Origin: JACPDH01 sp041671505
Lineage (GTDB): Bacteria; Acidobacteriota; Thermoanaerobaculia; Gp7-AA8
Reading direction: 5' to 3'
Length of the DNA stretch: 64,000 nucleotides
NCBI GenBank assembly: GCA_041671505.1
Contig: JBAZBK010000003.1
Location: forward strand, 248,001 to 312,000
The notes below the pieces were generated by a model that saw nothing but the letters and a program-made list of their open reading frames with translations, was not told the origin of the DNA and made no database searches. A program made the position numbers and the translations under genes. Below, in pieces: positions 32,657 through 41,748 of the stretch (the first letter of the stretch is position 1; each line of letters opens with the position of its first letter).

Positions 32657-33522
32657 GCCCCTTCCCGTTTCGCCGGCTCCAGCTGGCAGAGGATCGTCGC
32701 GGCGACGATCAGCGTGCCTCCGACGATCGCGTGCGCGGTGATCGGCTCGTCTGCTGTCAGATACGACACGACCGCGGCCGCGACCGGCTCGAGCGAGAGG
32801 ATGATCGCGACCTCGAGCGCGGAGGCCCGCGCCTGTGCCCACATGAGGATAAAGAACGCGGCCGCCGTGGCGAGGAGGGCGGTGAGGAGAATCGCGACGA
32901 CTGCGGGGCGGTCGATCGGCCCCGTGTTCACGGTCGCGGCGAGCGGCGCGGAGAGGATCGCCACGACGACGATCTGCACGAAGGTGATCGCGACCGGCGA
33001 CGATTCGCGACTTCTCTGCGCCGCGATGACGATGTAGATCGCGAAGGCGAGCGAACAGAGCACGGTCAGCAGATCGCCGAAGGTGAAGCGCGCCTCGAAG
33101 CCGCCCGCGAGCACGAGCGTTCCCAGCAGCGCGAGCAGCGCCGCGGCGATCGCCTTCGAGCCGATCCTCGTTCCGCGAAGGATCAGGTCGAGCGCGGGGA
33201 CGAAGACGACGCTGAGCGCGGTCAGGAATGCGGAGCGAAGCGGCGAGGTCGTGAGCAGACCGCGCGTCTGGAGCCAGAAGCCGAGGAAGAGGAAGACTCC
33301 GAGTATCGCCCCGGAGACGATCGCCCGCCGGTCGAGACGGCGCGAGGCGAGCGCGAACGGGAGGAGCACGACGCTCGCAAGCGAAAAGCGGAGCAGCAGG
33401 AAGAGCTCCGGCGACACCGACGCGATGCCGTCGCGCACCACGACGAACGTCCCGCCCCAGATGAAGGCGTTGAAGAGCAGCAGCAGGATCGCGATCGCGT
33501 GTGCGCGCACGGCGCGCATCAT
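32653..33522 (-). CDS. DMT/EamA family transporter
   Basis: The 289-residue protein has ten predicted membrane helices in two EamA repeats (FNAFIWGGTFVVVRDGIA near the start; SLEPVAAAVVSYLTADEPITAHAIVGGTLIV near the end, the typical proline-containing late motif). Family members export amino acids or metabolites or import nucleotide sugars; the substrate cannot be told. It diverges from the fur-like gene, with 55 bases between starts. Confidence 0.88.
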   Translation of the reverse strand: MMRAVRAHAIAILLLLFNAFIWGGTFVVVRDGIASVSPELFLLLRFSLASVVLLPFALASRRLDRRAIVSGAILGVFLFLGFWLQTRGLLTTSPLRSAFLTALSVVFVPALDLILRGTRIGSKAIAAALLALLGTLVLAGGFEARFTFGDLLTVLCSLAFAIYIVIAAQRSRESSPVAITFVQIVVVAILSAPLAATVNTGPIDRPAVVAILLTALLATAAAFFILMWAQARASALEVAIILSLEPVAAAVVSYLTADEPITAHAIVGGTLIVAATILCQLEPAKREGA

Positions 33523-33577
33523 GACGGGTCGGAGGCGAGGAGGGAAGTGGGCGCCGATTTGCTAAACTCTCCCCAAC

Positions 33578-34084
33578 ATGCCGGGAGCCGACAAAGCAAT
33601 CGAACGATTCAATCTGTTTCTTCAGCGCAATGGCCTGAAGGTGACGAAGGAGCGTGCCGGGCTCGTCCGCGAGATCTTCGGCACCCACTATCACTTCGAC
33701 GCGGACGAGCTCCTGGAGACGCTGAAGCAGAAGGGGATCAAGACGTCGCGCGCGACGATCTACCGCACGCTCGAGCTGCTGGTCCGCTCCGGAGTCGTTC
33801 GGCGCGTTCACCTTGGCGAGGACCACTATCACTACGAATGGGTCGGCAAGGGAGCGCATCACGACCATCTCGTCTGCACGACCTGCGGCGCCGTGATCGA
33901 GTTTCACGATCCGGGGCTCGAGACACGTCAGGGCGAAATCTGCAAGCGCTACAACTTCCAGCCGACCTTCCACAACCTCCAGATCCTCGGCGTCTGCCAG
34001 AAGTGCCAGAAGAAGGGCGAGCTTCCCGACGCTCCCGACCGGGTGAAGATGATCGAGGAAGGGGCGACGAAGCTTCGCAAGTAG
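33578..34084 (+). CDS. fur: Fur family metal-responsive repressor
   Basis: The 168-residue protein has the Fur winged helix (LKVTKERAGLVREIF, HFDADELLETLKQKGIKTSRATIYRTLELLVRSGVV) and the metal-binding dimerisation domain with HHDHLVCTTCGAVIEF and a second CxxC (CQKCQ). The HHDHxxC and paired CxxC motifs fit Fur or PerR/Zur relatives, so the exact metal is open. No Fur box is obvious in the short upstream region shared with the divergent transporter. Confidence 0.9.
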   Translation: MPGADKAIERFNLFLQRNGLKVTKERAGLVREIFGTHYHFDADELLETLKQKGIKTSRATIYRTLELLVRSGVVRRVHLGEDHYHYEWVGKGAHHDHLVCTTCGAVIEFHDPGLETRQGEICKRYNFQPTFHNLQILGVCQKCQKKGELPDAPDRVKMIEEGATKLRK

Positions 34085-34096
34085 CCGGGCCGACGC

Positions 34097-35386
34097 CTAC
34101 TCGTGCGTCGTCGGGCTCTCGTTCTTCACAGGCGAGTCGACGTCTTCGATGAGGACGTCCGACGCCCGCTTCACCTTCTGCAGCGTTGCCGCGACAGCCT
34201 CCGCCTTGTGCCACACGCGCAGCAGATTCCTCCCTGCGATCGCCCTCACCTCGTCGTCGGTGTATCCGCGGCGGATGAGCTCCGCGAACAGTGCCGGATA
34301 GCCCTGCACCCCTTCGAGCCCGACGGGCGGATACGAGAAGCCGTCGAAGTCGCTCCCGATGCCGACGTGCTCCACCCCAGCGACCTTACGGATGTGGTCG
34401 ACGTGGTCGGCGACCTGACTGATGGTCACAGTCGGCTGGGGATTCGCCGTCGTCCACGCTTCGAGCCCGGCCTTTCGCGCCTCCTCGCTCTCGGGATGAA
34501 GCGCCTTGAGGCGCGCCTCTTCGGCGTCCTTCGAGGCGTTCCACTGTCGCGCTTCCTCGGAGACGAACGCGCCGACGAAGGTGACCATCACGACACCGTC
34601 CTTTGCCTTCAGAGTCGCAAGGACGTCGTCCGGAACGTTGCGCATGTGTGGCGTTATGGCGAACGCGGACGAGTGGCTGAAGATGACCGGGGCGTCCGAG
34701 ACTTCGATCGCCTGCTTCATCGTCGACGGCGCCACGTGCGAAAGGTCGACGAGCATTCCGAGCCGGTTCATCTCTCGGACGACCTCTTTGCCGAACGGCG
34801 TGAGGCCGCCGCTGCGAGGCAGGTCGGTCGCCGAGTCGGCCCAATCGGTATTCTTCGAGTGAGTGAGCGTCATATAGCGCGCGCCGAGCGCATAGAGCTG
34901 CCGGAGCACGGCGAGGGAATTGCCGATCGAATGGCCTCCCTCGACTCCGATCATCGAGGCGATCCGTCCCTCGCGATGGATCCGGAGGACGTCGTCGGCG
35001 GTGAGGGCGAGCGCGAACGCGTCGGGATAGCGCGCATCGACGCGATGGACGACGTCGATTTGCTCGACGACGGTCTTTACCGCGTCCGCCGGTGCCAGGT
35101 CGGTCGGAATCCATACGGACCAGAACTGCGCGCCGACCCCTCCCGCGCGGAGGCGCGCGATGTCGGTGTGCATCGGACTCGCGAGCTTCCGTGTGTCGCC
35201 CGCGAAGTCGATCTGCTCCACATGGTTCTTCACGCGGTCGCGGATCGCGTAAGGCATGTCGTTATGGCCGTCGATCAGCGGCGCCTCGCGCAGAAGGCGG
35301 AGCGCGTGCGCCTCGGTTGCATCATCTGCAGTGGTCGTCATGGGCATTGCGAGAAGTGCGACGAGGGCCGAGAGCAACAGGCGCAT
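34097..35386 (-). CDS. Membrane dipeptidase, peptidase family M19
   Basis: The 429-residue product has a signal peptide and a complete M19 zinc dipeptidase core: LIDGHNDMPYAIRD (HxD ligands), GVEGGHSIGNSLAVLR (bridging Glu), LGARYMTLTH, GMLVDLSHVAP and PVIFSHSSA (His ligands), and HVGIGSDFDGF. It should hydrolyse dipeptides, including L,D-dipeptides, in the periplasm. An AGGAG precedes the ATG. It converges with fur, with 12 bases between the stops. Confidence 0.92.
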   Translation of the reverse strand: MRLLLSALVALLAMPMTTTADDATEAHALRLLREAPLIDGHNDMPYAIRDRVKNHVEQIDFAGDTRKLASPMHTDIARLRAGGVGAQFWSVWIPTDLAPADAVKTVVEQIDVVHRVDARYPDAFALALTADDVLRIHREGRIASMIGVEGGHSIGNSLAVLRQLYALGARYMTLTHSKNTDWADSATDLPRSGGLTPFGKEVVREMNRLGMLVDLSHVAPSTMKQAIEVSDAPVIFSHSSAFAITPHMRNVPDDVLATLKAKDGVVMVTFVGAFVSEEARQWNASKDAEEARLKALHPESEEARKAGLEAWTTANPQPTVTISQVADHVDHIRKVAGVEHVGIGSDFDGFSYPPVGLEGVQGYPALFAELIRRGYTDDEVRAIAGRNLLRVWHKAEAVAATLQKVKRASDVLIEDVDSPVKNESPTTHE

Positions 35387-35522
35387 CGAGTTCTCCTGTA
35401 TGAGAGGCTTGCATATGAACGGGTATTGGCCCGGAATCGGGGCCGGACGGTCCGCAGCTTCCGCGGAATGAGTCGACGGGGATCGGGCGGCGCCGGGGCA
35501 CGCCGCCGCGTGTCCGTGAGCC

Positions 35523-35954
35523 CTACTTCTTCTTGGCGAGCTCGGCCTTCATCATGTCGACGGCGGCCTGGCGATCCTTCTCTTTCGCGAGCGCCTGAAT
35601 CGCCGTGCGCTTCGTTTTCGGGAACTGGCGGATCAGCGACATATAGACGCCCTGGAGCTGGCGCGAGGCGCGCTGCTTCGGAGAGAGCGTCGCCTTCTTC
35701 TTCGCGGGCTTCGCGGCCGCGACTGCTGTGCGCGGGCGACCCACTGCGCGGCGTCCACGACCTCGGCGTCCGGCCGGTGCAGGCCCTGAGGCGAGCGAAC
35801 GCAGGTGAATCAGCCGGTCCTCGAGGGCGCGAATCTCACCCTGCATCGATGACAGGTACCTGGCGACGTCGCGCGCCGAAAGCTTGCCGTCCTGCATGAG
35901 CCGGCTCAGCACGTACTGTGCCTGCGCCGGAGTCAAAGGCTTGTCTTCATTCAT
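35523..35954 (-). CDS. Hypothetical basic protein
   Basis: The 143-residue protein has an N-terminal helical part (PLTPAQAQYVLSRLMQDGKLSARDVARYLSS), a Gly/Arg/Ala/Lys-rich basic linker (about residues 60-92, AGRRGRGRRAVGRPR then KPAKKKATL) and a helical C-terminus rich in Lys/Gln ending in AKKK. The linker resembles nucleic-acid-binding tails, and GRPR is an AT-hook-like core, so DNA or RNA binding is possible. GAGGAG 8 bases before the ATG decides the start. I do not recognise a family. Confidence 0.65.
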   Translation of the reverse strand: MNEDKPLTPAQAQYVLSRLMQDGKLSARDVARYLSSMQGEIRALEDRLIHLRSLASGPAPAGRRGRGRRAVGRPRTAVAAAKPAKKKATLSPKQRASRQLQGVYMSLIRQFPKTKRTAIQALAKEKDRQAAVDMMKAELAKKK

Positions 35955-36292
35955 CAGTTCTGCTCCTCGTATGCGGGTCATTCGAAGCACAGTGCGCCTT
36001 GGACTGTGGGAAGTCCGCGCGCATTGTGCGGCGGTATATGGGTTCATGATAAACCAGCCGGAGTGGAATCGCCTTGAAGAAGCAGTGACGCTTGAGGGGA
36101 AACAAGCCAGGGCTGCGCTCCGGCGAGACCGCGGCGACCGCCCGCGGTCGCCCCGCGAACCGGTGGTTCGCCGACTCGTGGCTGCCGCGGGTGTGCGTGC
36201 AGCGCTTTCGGGCCCCGCGGACGGAGGAGTGGGGCCCGACCCGTCGCTCGTTCGCCGATCCGCCGTTTTCCGACTAGAATCGAGAGTCACCT
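35955..36292. other. Divergent intergenic region, 338 bases
   Basis: The region separates the divergent basic-protein and PAS/DUF4388 genes and must hold both promoters. A 9-bp hairpin GGCGACCGC-CC-GCGGTCGCC lies at 36133-36152. A GGGCCCC/GGGGCCC pair lies around 36209-36238. TAGAAT at 36272 resembles a -10 box but is very close to the start. No gene or heptamer array was seen here. Confidence 0.5.
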
Positions 36293-38719
36293 ATGGAAGA
36301 GAGCGTTTCCGCCCTCACTCCCGTCATCACCGCCGCAATCGGTGCGCTGCTCGCGTGGCTGCTCCTGCGGCGGAGGTCCGTCGAGGAGCAGAGCAGCAAG
36401 GAGCCGGCTCCGACTGCCGCCTCGGCGCGACGCGAGCAGATGTTCAAGAAGGCGTTCGACACCGCCCCCGTAGGCATGGCGGTAATTACGCCGCAGGGGC
36501 AGTGGCTGCAGGTCAACGGTCGGCTGCTCAAGCTTCTTGGTTACAGCCGCGAGGAGATCCTTCGCACCTCGATGCGCGAACTGACGCACTCGGACGATCG
36601 AAAGCTCGAGGCACCGCACGCCCGCAAGCTCATGTCGAGGGAGATCGCCTCCTATACGCTCGACAAACGCCTCATGCGCCGCGGCCGCCAGTACGGGCTC
36701 TACTCCGTCAGCTTCTCGCGCTTCCAGCGTTCCGACGACACTGCCGAGGAGCTCTGGCTCTGTGTCATCGAGGAGGCGAAGCATTCGGCCGAAGTCGAAC
36801 GGGTCGAGCAGGCGAGCGCTGTCGAGGCACTCCTCGGCGAGATGCGCGAGATCGCGGTGATCAGCTACGACCCGCAGGGAATCATCCAGAGCTGGAACGC
36901 AGGCGCGGAGCGCGTGTTCGGGCTTCCCGCGAAGGATATGCTCGGGCGCTCACGTACCGTCCTCTACCGTGAGTCGGACGTCTGGGAGGAGAAGCCACGC
37001 AACGACCTTCGCATCGCGCTCTCGAACAGGCGGTTCGACGCCGACGACTGGCGCCTTGGGAAAGACGGCATCAATCTCTGGCTCAAGGTCTCGATCCTTC
37101 CCGACGTCCGCGGCGACGAGATCGTCCGCTTCGTCGAAATCTGCCGCGAGAGCGGGCAGACGCGCGGTGTCGACGAGTACCGCCAATCGTACGAGCGGCT
37201 CAAGCGCGCGAGCGAAGGACGCATTGAAGAGCTGAACTCGACGCTCAGGGAGCTGCAGGGCGAAGTCCAGAAGAAGGAGAAGCAGACCGAAGCGCTGCGC
37301 GAGGCGCTCGAGTCGTTCCGCCAGACGGGCGAGGAGCAGATGGCGGAGCTCAAGATCCTCACTGAGGCCTTCCGCAAGGAGATGGATCGTCGAAGAGATA
37401 TCGAGGATCAGCTTCGGGCCTCGACTGCGGAGCGCGACGAGATCGCGCAGCGATTCGAGTCGGCGGAGCGGGAGCTGCGCGAGCGCGAGGTCGTGGCGAC
37501 GAACGTCCCCGCCGAGGCGGAATGGAGCTCGCTCGCTCACGTTCCTCCGGCCGACCTGTTCATCGCGCTCGCGAAGGACAGGCGCACCGGAACGCTGCTC
37601 GTCTCCTCGGTCTCCGTCGAAAAGAAGGTCTTCCTCGAGGACGGACTCATCTTCTCCTGCATGTCGAACGATCCCGCCCTCTTCCTCGGCCAGATACTTC
37701 TGCGCGAGGGAATCATCAATGCAGAACAGCATCGCCATGCGGTCGAGCTGCACGAGGAGACGGGCATCGCGCTCGGACGGATCCTCGTCATGTCGGGGGC
37801 GATCGATCAGGGAGCGCTGACGCGCGCGATGCGCGTGAAGGTCGAAGAGGAGATCGTCAGTATCTTCGACTGGGATGAGGGGGAGTTCACCTTCATCGAG
37901 GGTGATCCTCCGTCGCTCCAGCTCGTTCCGGTAAGGCTGGAGATTCCGCCGATCGTCGTCCGCGGGCTGCGTCGCGCGGGACGCGTGGACGACGCGAAGG
38001 CGGTCGAGCGCCGGCTCGCGCAATCCGACCTCGGCGCGACGCCGGCATCGGCGCCCGCGACCCACGACGACTGGGGCGAGCAGGCCGAGGCGGGAATCTC
38101 GGAGATCCACCTGGAGCTGCCCGCTGCGAAGCCGGAGGCGCCTGCGGCGCCCGCGAGCGAGGAAGACCTGCTCGTAGAACAGGTGATCGCCGAGGCGGAG
38201 CAGGCCGTGCTGGAGCTGGCGGGACTGAGACACGAGGTGCCACCCGACGAGACCGCGCAAATCGGTGTCGCGGAGCCGCATCCGGCGGGTTCAGCGGTTG
38301 CCGGCGCGATTGGCGACGAGACTGTCGCGGTTCTCCTCGCTCGCACGTCTGATGCAGGCGAAGAAACGATGGCCGCGAGCCGTCAGGCCGTAGCGCTCGA
38401 GGACGAGATCTCCATCGAAATCGAAGACGTGGGCGACGAGACAGTCGCGATTCGCCCGAAGCCCGTGGAGGAGATTGCCGAGGCTGTCGTCGACCGTCCC
38501 GAGCGCGCGACGGAGGAGACGACGCCCGCGTCCGGGGTCGAGCCCTCCCTTTCGCGTGGCGAGTTCGTCGCGAGCACGGCGAAGAAGTCGACGAAGTATC
38601 ACCGCCCCGGCTGCACCTCGGTCGCGAACATCGCGGAAGACGCGCGTGCCTGGTTCGCGACACGCGCCGACGCCGAAGCAGCGGGACTGCAGGCCTGCAA
38701 GCTCTGCCGCAAGAAGTAG
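36293..38719 (+). CDS. PAS-PAS-coiled-coil-DUF4388 regulator with C-terminal Cys/His motif
   Basis: The 808-residue product has an N-terminal membrane helix (ALTPVITAAIGALLAWLLL), two PAS domains (about 48-165 and 180-290), a coiled coil (about 300-410), then a DUF4388/PatA-like domain (DRRTGTLLVSSVSVEKKVFLEDGLIFS, LFLGQILLREGIINAEQ) up to about 560. A long acidic linker follows, and the protein ends with YHRPGCTS...AEAAGLQACKLCRKK, a probable metal-binding Cys/His motif seen at nuclease and Ada-like termini. No kinase or cyclase domain is present, so it probably signals by protein contacts. Confidence 0.8.
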   Translation: MEESVSALTPVITAAIGALLAWLLLRRRSVEEQSSKEPAPTAASARREQMFKKAFDTAPVGMAVITPQGQWLQVNGRLLKLLGYSREEILRTSMRELTHSDDRKLEAPHARKLMSREIASYTLDKRLMRRGRQYGLYSVSFSRFQRSDDTAEELWLCVIEEAKHSAEVERVEQASAVEALLGEMREIAVISYDPQGIIQSWNAGAERVFGLPAKDMLGRSRTVLYRESDVWEEKPRNDLRIALSNRRFDADDWRLGKDGINLWLKVSILPDVRGDEIVRFVEICRESGQTRGVDEYRQSYERLKRASEGRIEELNSTLRELQGEVQKKEKQTEALREALESFRQTGEEQMAELKILTEAFRKEMDRRRDIEDQLRASTAERDEIAQRFESAERELREREVVATNVPAEAEWSSLAHVPPADLFIALAKDRRTGTLLVSSVSVEKKVFLEDGLIFSCMSNDPALFLGQILLREGIINAEQHRHAVELHEETGIALGRILVMSGAIDQGALTRAMRVKVEEEIVSIFDWDEGEFTFIEGDPPSLQLVPVRLEIPPIVVRGLRRAGRVDDAKAVERRLAQSDLGATPASAPATHDDWGEQAEAGISEIHLELPAAKPEAPAAPASEEDLLVEQVIAEAEQAVLELAGLRHEVPPDETAQIGVAEPHPAGSAVAGAIGDETVAVLLARTSDAGEETMAASRQAVALEDEISIEIEDVGDETVAIRPKPVEEIAEAVVDRPERATEETTPASGVEPSLSRGEFVASTAKKSTKYHRPGCTSVANIAEDARAWFATRADAEAAGLQACKLCRKK

Positions 38720-38766
38720 GCCACGAAGCAGGCCAAAGGCCAGAGGCCAAAGGTCAAAGCAGGCGG
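38718..38766. repeat. 7-nt-period array GGCCAAA 3' of the PAS/DUF4388 gene
   Basis: AGCAGGC, GGCCAAA, GGCCAGA, GGCCAAA and GGTCAAA words begin within 10 bases of the stop codon. The spacer to the convergent anti-sigma gene contains nothing else of note. Confidence 0.8.
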
Positions 38767-38817
38767 CGGGATTGCCGGCGGTGTGGTTAGGCGGCAGACT
38801 GCGCTGCCGTCCGGCTG

Positions 38818-39315
38818 CTACTCCTCGGCGACCGCGAGCCAGACGATCAGGGGTGTGAGCACGGCGAGGCCGACGGCGGCGATCGCGAGAGTCGTCACCG
38901 ATGGAGTCGCGGGCTGCAGCGCGGCGAGGTCGCGCATCGTCGGCAGTGCTCCGGTGAGCCAGCTCCATGCGGCGCCGAGGAGAGAGGTCATCGCCAGGAC
39001 TGCCACCACCGCGCCCACAGTCGCGAGGACGATCGCGGAATGCGCGCGACGCACGGTGCGCGCGGCGGCCTCGCGCGTCTCGCGCTCCATTCGCATCTGA
39101 ACGCGCCACCAGGCCGCGCCGGCGGGGGGGAGCGAGACCGCGCCCTCCACGGCGCGGCGGTCGTCGTCGATCGAGCTCGCGACGTGCGCGAGCTCGCTGC
39201 ATTCGCTGCAGGAGTCGACGTGGTCGCGGAGATCGCGATCGGCCGCCTCGGGCCACCTGCCGCTCGCGAGCGCGGCGACGAGCTCCGCCTCGCGCGCGCA
39301 GATCGGGCCGTTCAT
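38818..39315 (-). CDS. Putative zinc-finger anti-sigma factor
   Basis: The 165-residue protein has an N-terminal zf-HC2-like motif (LRDHVDSCSECSEL, i.e. HxxxCxxC) and two C-terminal hydrophobic helices (IVLATVGAVVAVLAMTSLLG; TTLAIAAVGLAVLTPLIVWL). This is the layout of membrane-bound anti-ECF sigma factors. The start overlaps the sigma stop by ATGA, supporting partnership with it. Confidence 0.85.
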   Translation of the reverse strand: MNGPICAREAELVAALASGRWPEAADRDLRDHVDSCSECSELAHVASSIDDDRRAVEGAVSLPPAGAAWWRVQMRMERETREAAARTVRRAHSAIVLATVGAVVAVLAMTSLLGAAWSWLTGALPTMRDLAALQPATPSVTTLAIAAVGLAVLTPLIVWLAVAEE

Positions 39316-39893
39316 CGCTCGCCTCCCTCAGCAACGGATCGCCCGTTCCCGAGCAGCTCCGCGAGCTTCGCCCGGGCGCGCCGCAGCAGACCTTTCACGC
39401 TGCCTGGCGCCACTCCTGTCATGGCGGCAATCTCCTCGTGGGACGAGCCGTTCGCGTAGGCGAGCCAGAGCATTTCCCTCTGTCTCGGCTTGAGGCGCTC
39501 GAAGGCCCGCGCCAGGTCGGTCCTCTCGTCCATCCCGTGATCGACGGTCGATCCCGTCGCCTCGTCGATCGTCGTGCTGACGATGCCACCGTGGCGCCGG
39601 TGCGCGTCGCGTGCGAGATTCGTCGCGATCCGGAAGAGCGAGTTTCGCCGGTGGCTCTCGCTCTCATGCGTCGCTCCCGCGCGGTAGAAGCGGTAGTACG
39701 TATCCTGCAGCAGGTCGTCCGCGAGCTGGCGGTCGCCGGTCACGCGCACGAGGAAGAGCCATAGACCGCGCGAGGTCCTCTCATAGAACGAGCGGAACGC
39801 CTCCTCGTCCATGAGCGAGGACGAGACCTCGGCGGTCTCGCCCTTCGCGTCTCGAAGCAACGCGATCTCGCGGCTCACGATCGTGGTCGTCAT
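39312..39893 (-). CDS. ECF sigma factor
   Basis: The 193-residue protein carries sigma region 2 (FYERTSRGLWLFLVRVTGDRQLADDLLQDTYYRFYR) and region 4 (LKPRQREMLWLAYANGSSHEEIAAMTG, SVKGLLRRARAKLAELL). It lacks regions 1 and 3, as ECF sigmas do. It is the middle gene of three overlapping genes (membrane protein, sigma, anti-sigma), each joined by ATGA. A later Met (DEEAFRSF) is an alternative start. Confidence 0.92.
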   Translation of the reverse strand: MTTTIVSREIALLRDAKGETAEVSSSLMDEEAFRSFYERTSRGLWLFLVRVTGDRQLADDLLQDTYYRFYRAGATHESESHRRNSLFRIATNLARDAHRRHGGIVSTTIDEATGSTVDHGMDERTDLARAFERLKPRQREMLWLAYANGSSHEEIAAMTGVAPGSVKGLLRRARAKLAELLGNGRSVAEGGER

Positions 39894-40828
39894 CTCTCGC
39901 CAAGTGTACGCGCCGAACCGAGCTCTGTTTCAGTCGATTCCGGTGGCGCGGGCAGAATTCCGAGCCTCCGCGACACCACCCAGGCGACGAAGGCGGAGAG
40001 GACGAATCCGAGGCCGCCGCAGAGCGCCAGGATGCCGAAGGTCGAGATCGCTCCCGCCGCGTCGGGATGGAGCCGCCCGCTGACGAACTGGAGGCCCGCG
40101 CCGATCATCACGAGGACGATCCCGGCCTGGGCCGACCAGAGGATGCGGCCGACCGGCGCCGCGAGCTGCGCGGGCGTTCCGGTCGAGATCGGCGAGATCG
40201 CCGACTGGATGAAGTTCTTGCCGGCCTCGCTCTGAACGTAGCGCATCAGGTCCTCGTGCGACGTGAAGCGGTCGAGGAGCTTGTTGTAGATCTCGGTCTG
40301 AACCTTCGACACGCGGCTCCAGCGACGATGCTCGAGCAGCGTGCGGATCAGCCATACGGCAGCGCTGAGGAACGTCAGCATGACGACGAAGACCTGGACT
40401 CCCTCGACCATCTGTCGCGTCATGCGGACGGCCGGAGGCTCGGGCACTTCGTCGCCCGGCACGTAGATCCGCTCCAGGTAATAGGTCGCGTTCTGCGGGA
40501 CCTCGGGGTGCGCGGCGACAAAGTCGCGGAGCGCGGGGTACGCGCCGATCCACGCCTCGTTGCGGAAGAGGGTCGGATCGAGCTTGAGCATGACGCCGAC
40601 TTCGTGCGGGTGGCGGTCGCGCAGCCGGTTGAACTCGTCACGCGTGGAGCGGCTGTCGAATTCGTCGACCTGGCTCGCGGGAGCGACTGTCGTGGTGGTC
40701 GCGGTAGCTTCGGTTTTCGGCGACGTCGTGCTGGTGGTTGCGGTCTCGGCGAAGGCGCTGGCGGCAAACGCGGCGACGAGCGACGCGATGGCGAGTTTGT
40801 GGAGAAGTCGGTTCGATCTCGAGTTCAT
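39890..40828 (-). CDS. Membrane protein of the ECF sigma operon
   Basis: The 312-residue product has a signal-like N-terminus (LAIASLVAAFAASAFAE), a Thr-rich linker, an extracytoplasmic region (about 45-145) and three further hydrophobic helices (VFVVMLTFLSAAVWLI, GIVLVMIGAGLQFV, GILALCGGLGFVLSAFVAWVV). The loop between the first two is cytoplasmic-like and charged. It is the promoter-proximal gene of the sigma cluster and overlaps the sigma start by ATGA, so it may be the sensor. AGGAG precedes the ATG; I do not recognise a family. Confidence 0.75.
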   Translation of the reverse strand: MNSRSNRLLHKLAIASLVAAFAASAFAETATTSTTSPKTEATATTTTVAPASQVDEFDSRSTRDEFNRLRDRHPHEVGVMLKLDPTLFRNEAWIGAYPALRDFVAAHPEVPQNATYYLERIYVPGDEVPEPPAVRMTRQMVEGVQVFVVMLTFLSAAVWLIRTLLEHRRWSRVSKVQTEIYNKLLDRFTSHEDLMRYVQSEAGKNFIQSAISPISTGTPAQLAAPVGRILWSAQAGIVLVMIGAGLQFVSGRLHPDAAGAISTFGILALCGGLGFVLSAFVAWVVSRRLGILPAPPESTETELGSARTLGER

Positions 40829-40872
40829 GGTGGCTCCTTGACCTCTGAATACGCAGAGAAATCGAAAAGGTG

Positions 40873-40928
40873 GACAGGGGAGGCGAGAGGCGAAAGGCGA
40901 GAGGCGATCAGCAGGCCAGAGGCCGAGG
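40873..40928. repeat. 7-nt-period array GGCGAGA/GGCCAGA
   Basis: GGCGAGA, GGCGAAA, GGCGAGA and GGCGATC words are followed by AGCAGGC and GGCCAGA, upstream of the ECF-operon membrane protein. Unlike most arrays it lies on the 5' side of its nearest gene, in the 436-base spacer to the receiver gene. Confidence 0.8.
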
Positions 40929-40940
40929 CAGCCATGTAGG

Positions 40941-40983
40941 GTGCGGAAGCGCAGCTTCCGCGGCGCTGCGAAGCAGCGCATCG
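40941..40983. repeat. Palindromic repeat GTGCGGAAGC, copy 1
   Basis: GTGCGGAAGCGCAGCTTCCG forms a hairpin and is followed by a second one (CGCTGCGAAGCAGCG). A close relative with the same first hairpin and a GGCGCGTAGCGCC second hairpin lies at 59936-59976. Confidence 0.65.
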
Positions 40984-41056
40984 ATACATCCTCCCGGTGA
41001 AGGACGCGCCGAAGGGCGGCGCGGTGTGCGGAAAGAAGGGGGGAGAAGCGGCAAGA

Positions 41057-41146
<90 letters not shown>

Positions 41147-41223
41147 AAGGAAGCGACTACGGATGCTTACGTCGTGAAGCGACGCCGGAGCTCACGGGGT
41201 CGAGAGAAAGCGGGACAGGTTTT

Positions 41224-41260
41224 CAATTCCGCATTCCGAACTCCGAACTCCGAATTCCGA
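41224..41260. repeat. 7-nt-period array ATTCCGA at the receiver gene 3' end
   Basis: Words ATTCCGC, ATTCCGA, ACTCCGA, ACTCCGA and ATTCCGA lie in 7-nt register and end 4 bases from the stop codon of the receiver gene. Confidence 0.8.
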
Positions 41261-41264
41261 CCCC

Positions 41265-41678
41265 CTACCTCTTCGCCCCTAACAGCTTGTGGATCGCCTT
41301 GACGAGCTCTTTCGGGTCGACCGGTTTGGACATGGTCATGTTGAAGCCTTCGGCGATCGCGCGGGCGAGCACGTCGTGCTGCGCGTAGGCGGTCAGCGCG
41401 ATGGCCGGGATCGATCCGCCGATCTCGGCCGGACGCCTCCGGATCTCCCGGATCAGTGAGTGTCCGTCGCAGATCGGCATGTGCATGTCGCTGAGCAGGA
41501 CGTCGAACGAGGTCATCTCGTGCTTTTCCAGCAGATCGTCGGCATTGCTGAAGGTGGTGACCACTGCACCCTCGCGGGCCAGCAGCGCCGAGAGCAGCTT
41601 GAGCGTCAGCCGCTCGTCGTCGACGAGGGCGATCCGAAGTCCTTCGAGTCCCTTGGGTGCTTCCTGGTTACCAGTCAT
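41265..41678 (-). CDS. Stand-alone response-regulator receiver protein
   Basis: The 137-residue protein is a single CheY-like receiver: IALVDDERLTLKLLSALL (acidic pair), FDVLLSDMHMPICDGH with the phospho-acceptor Asp, IPAIALTAYAQ (Thr) and MTMSKPVDPKEL (Lys). No output domain is attached. I chose the ATG at 41678, which has a GGGAG about 10 bases upstream, over an in-frame GTG three codons earlier. A cognate histidine kinase is not adjacent. Confidence 0.92.
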   Translation of the reverse strand: MTGNQEAPKGLEGLRIALVDDERLTLKLLSALLAREGAVVTTFSNADDLLEKHEMTSFDVLLSDMHMPICDGHSLIREIRRRPAEIGGSIPAIALTAYAQHDVLARAIAEGFNMTMSKPVDPKELVKAIHKLLGAKR

Positions 41679-41748
41679 GAATGGCACCGCTCCCGGAGCG
41701 ATGTCGCGTCCGTAGGTTGGTATTTCCTTATTGTGTCAGATTCGGGTC

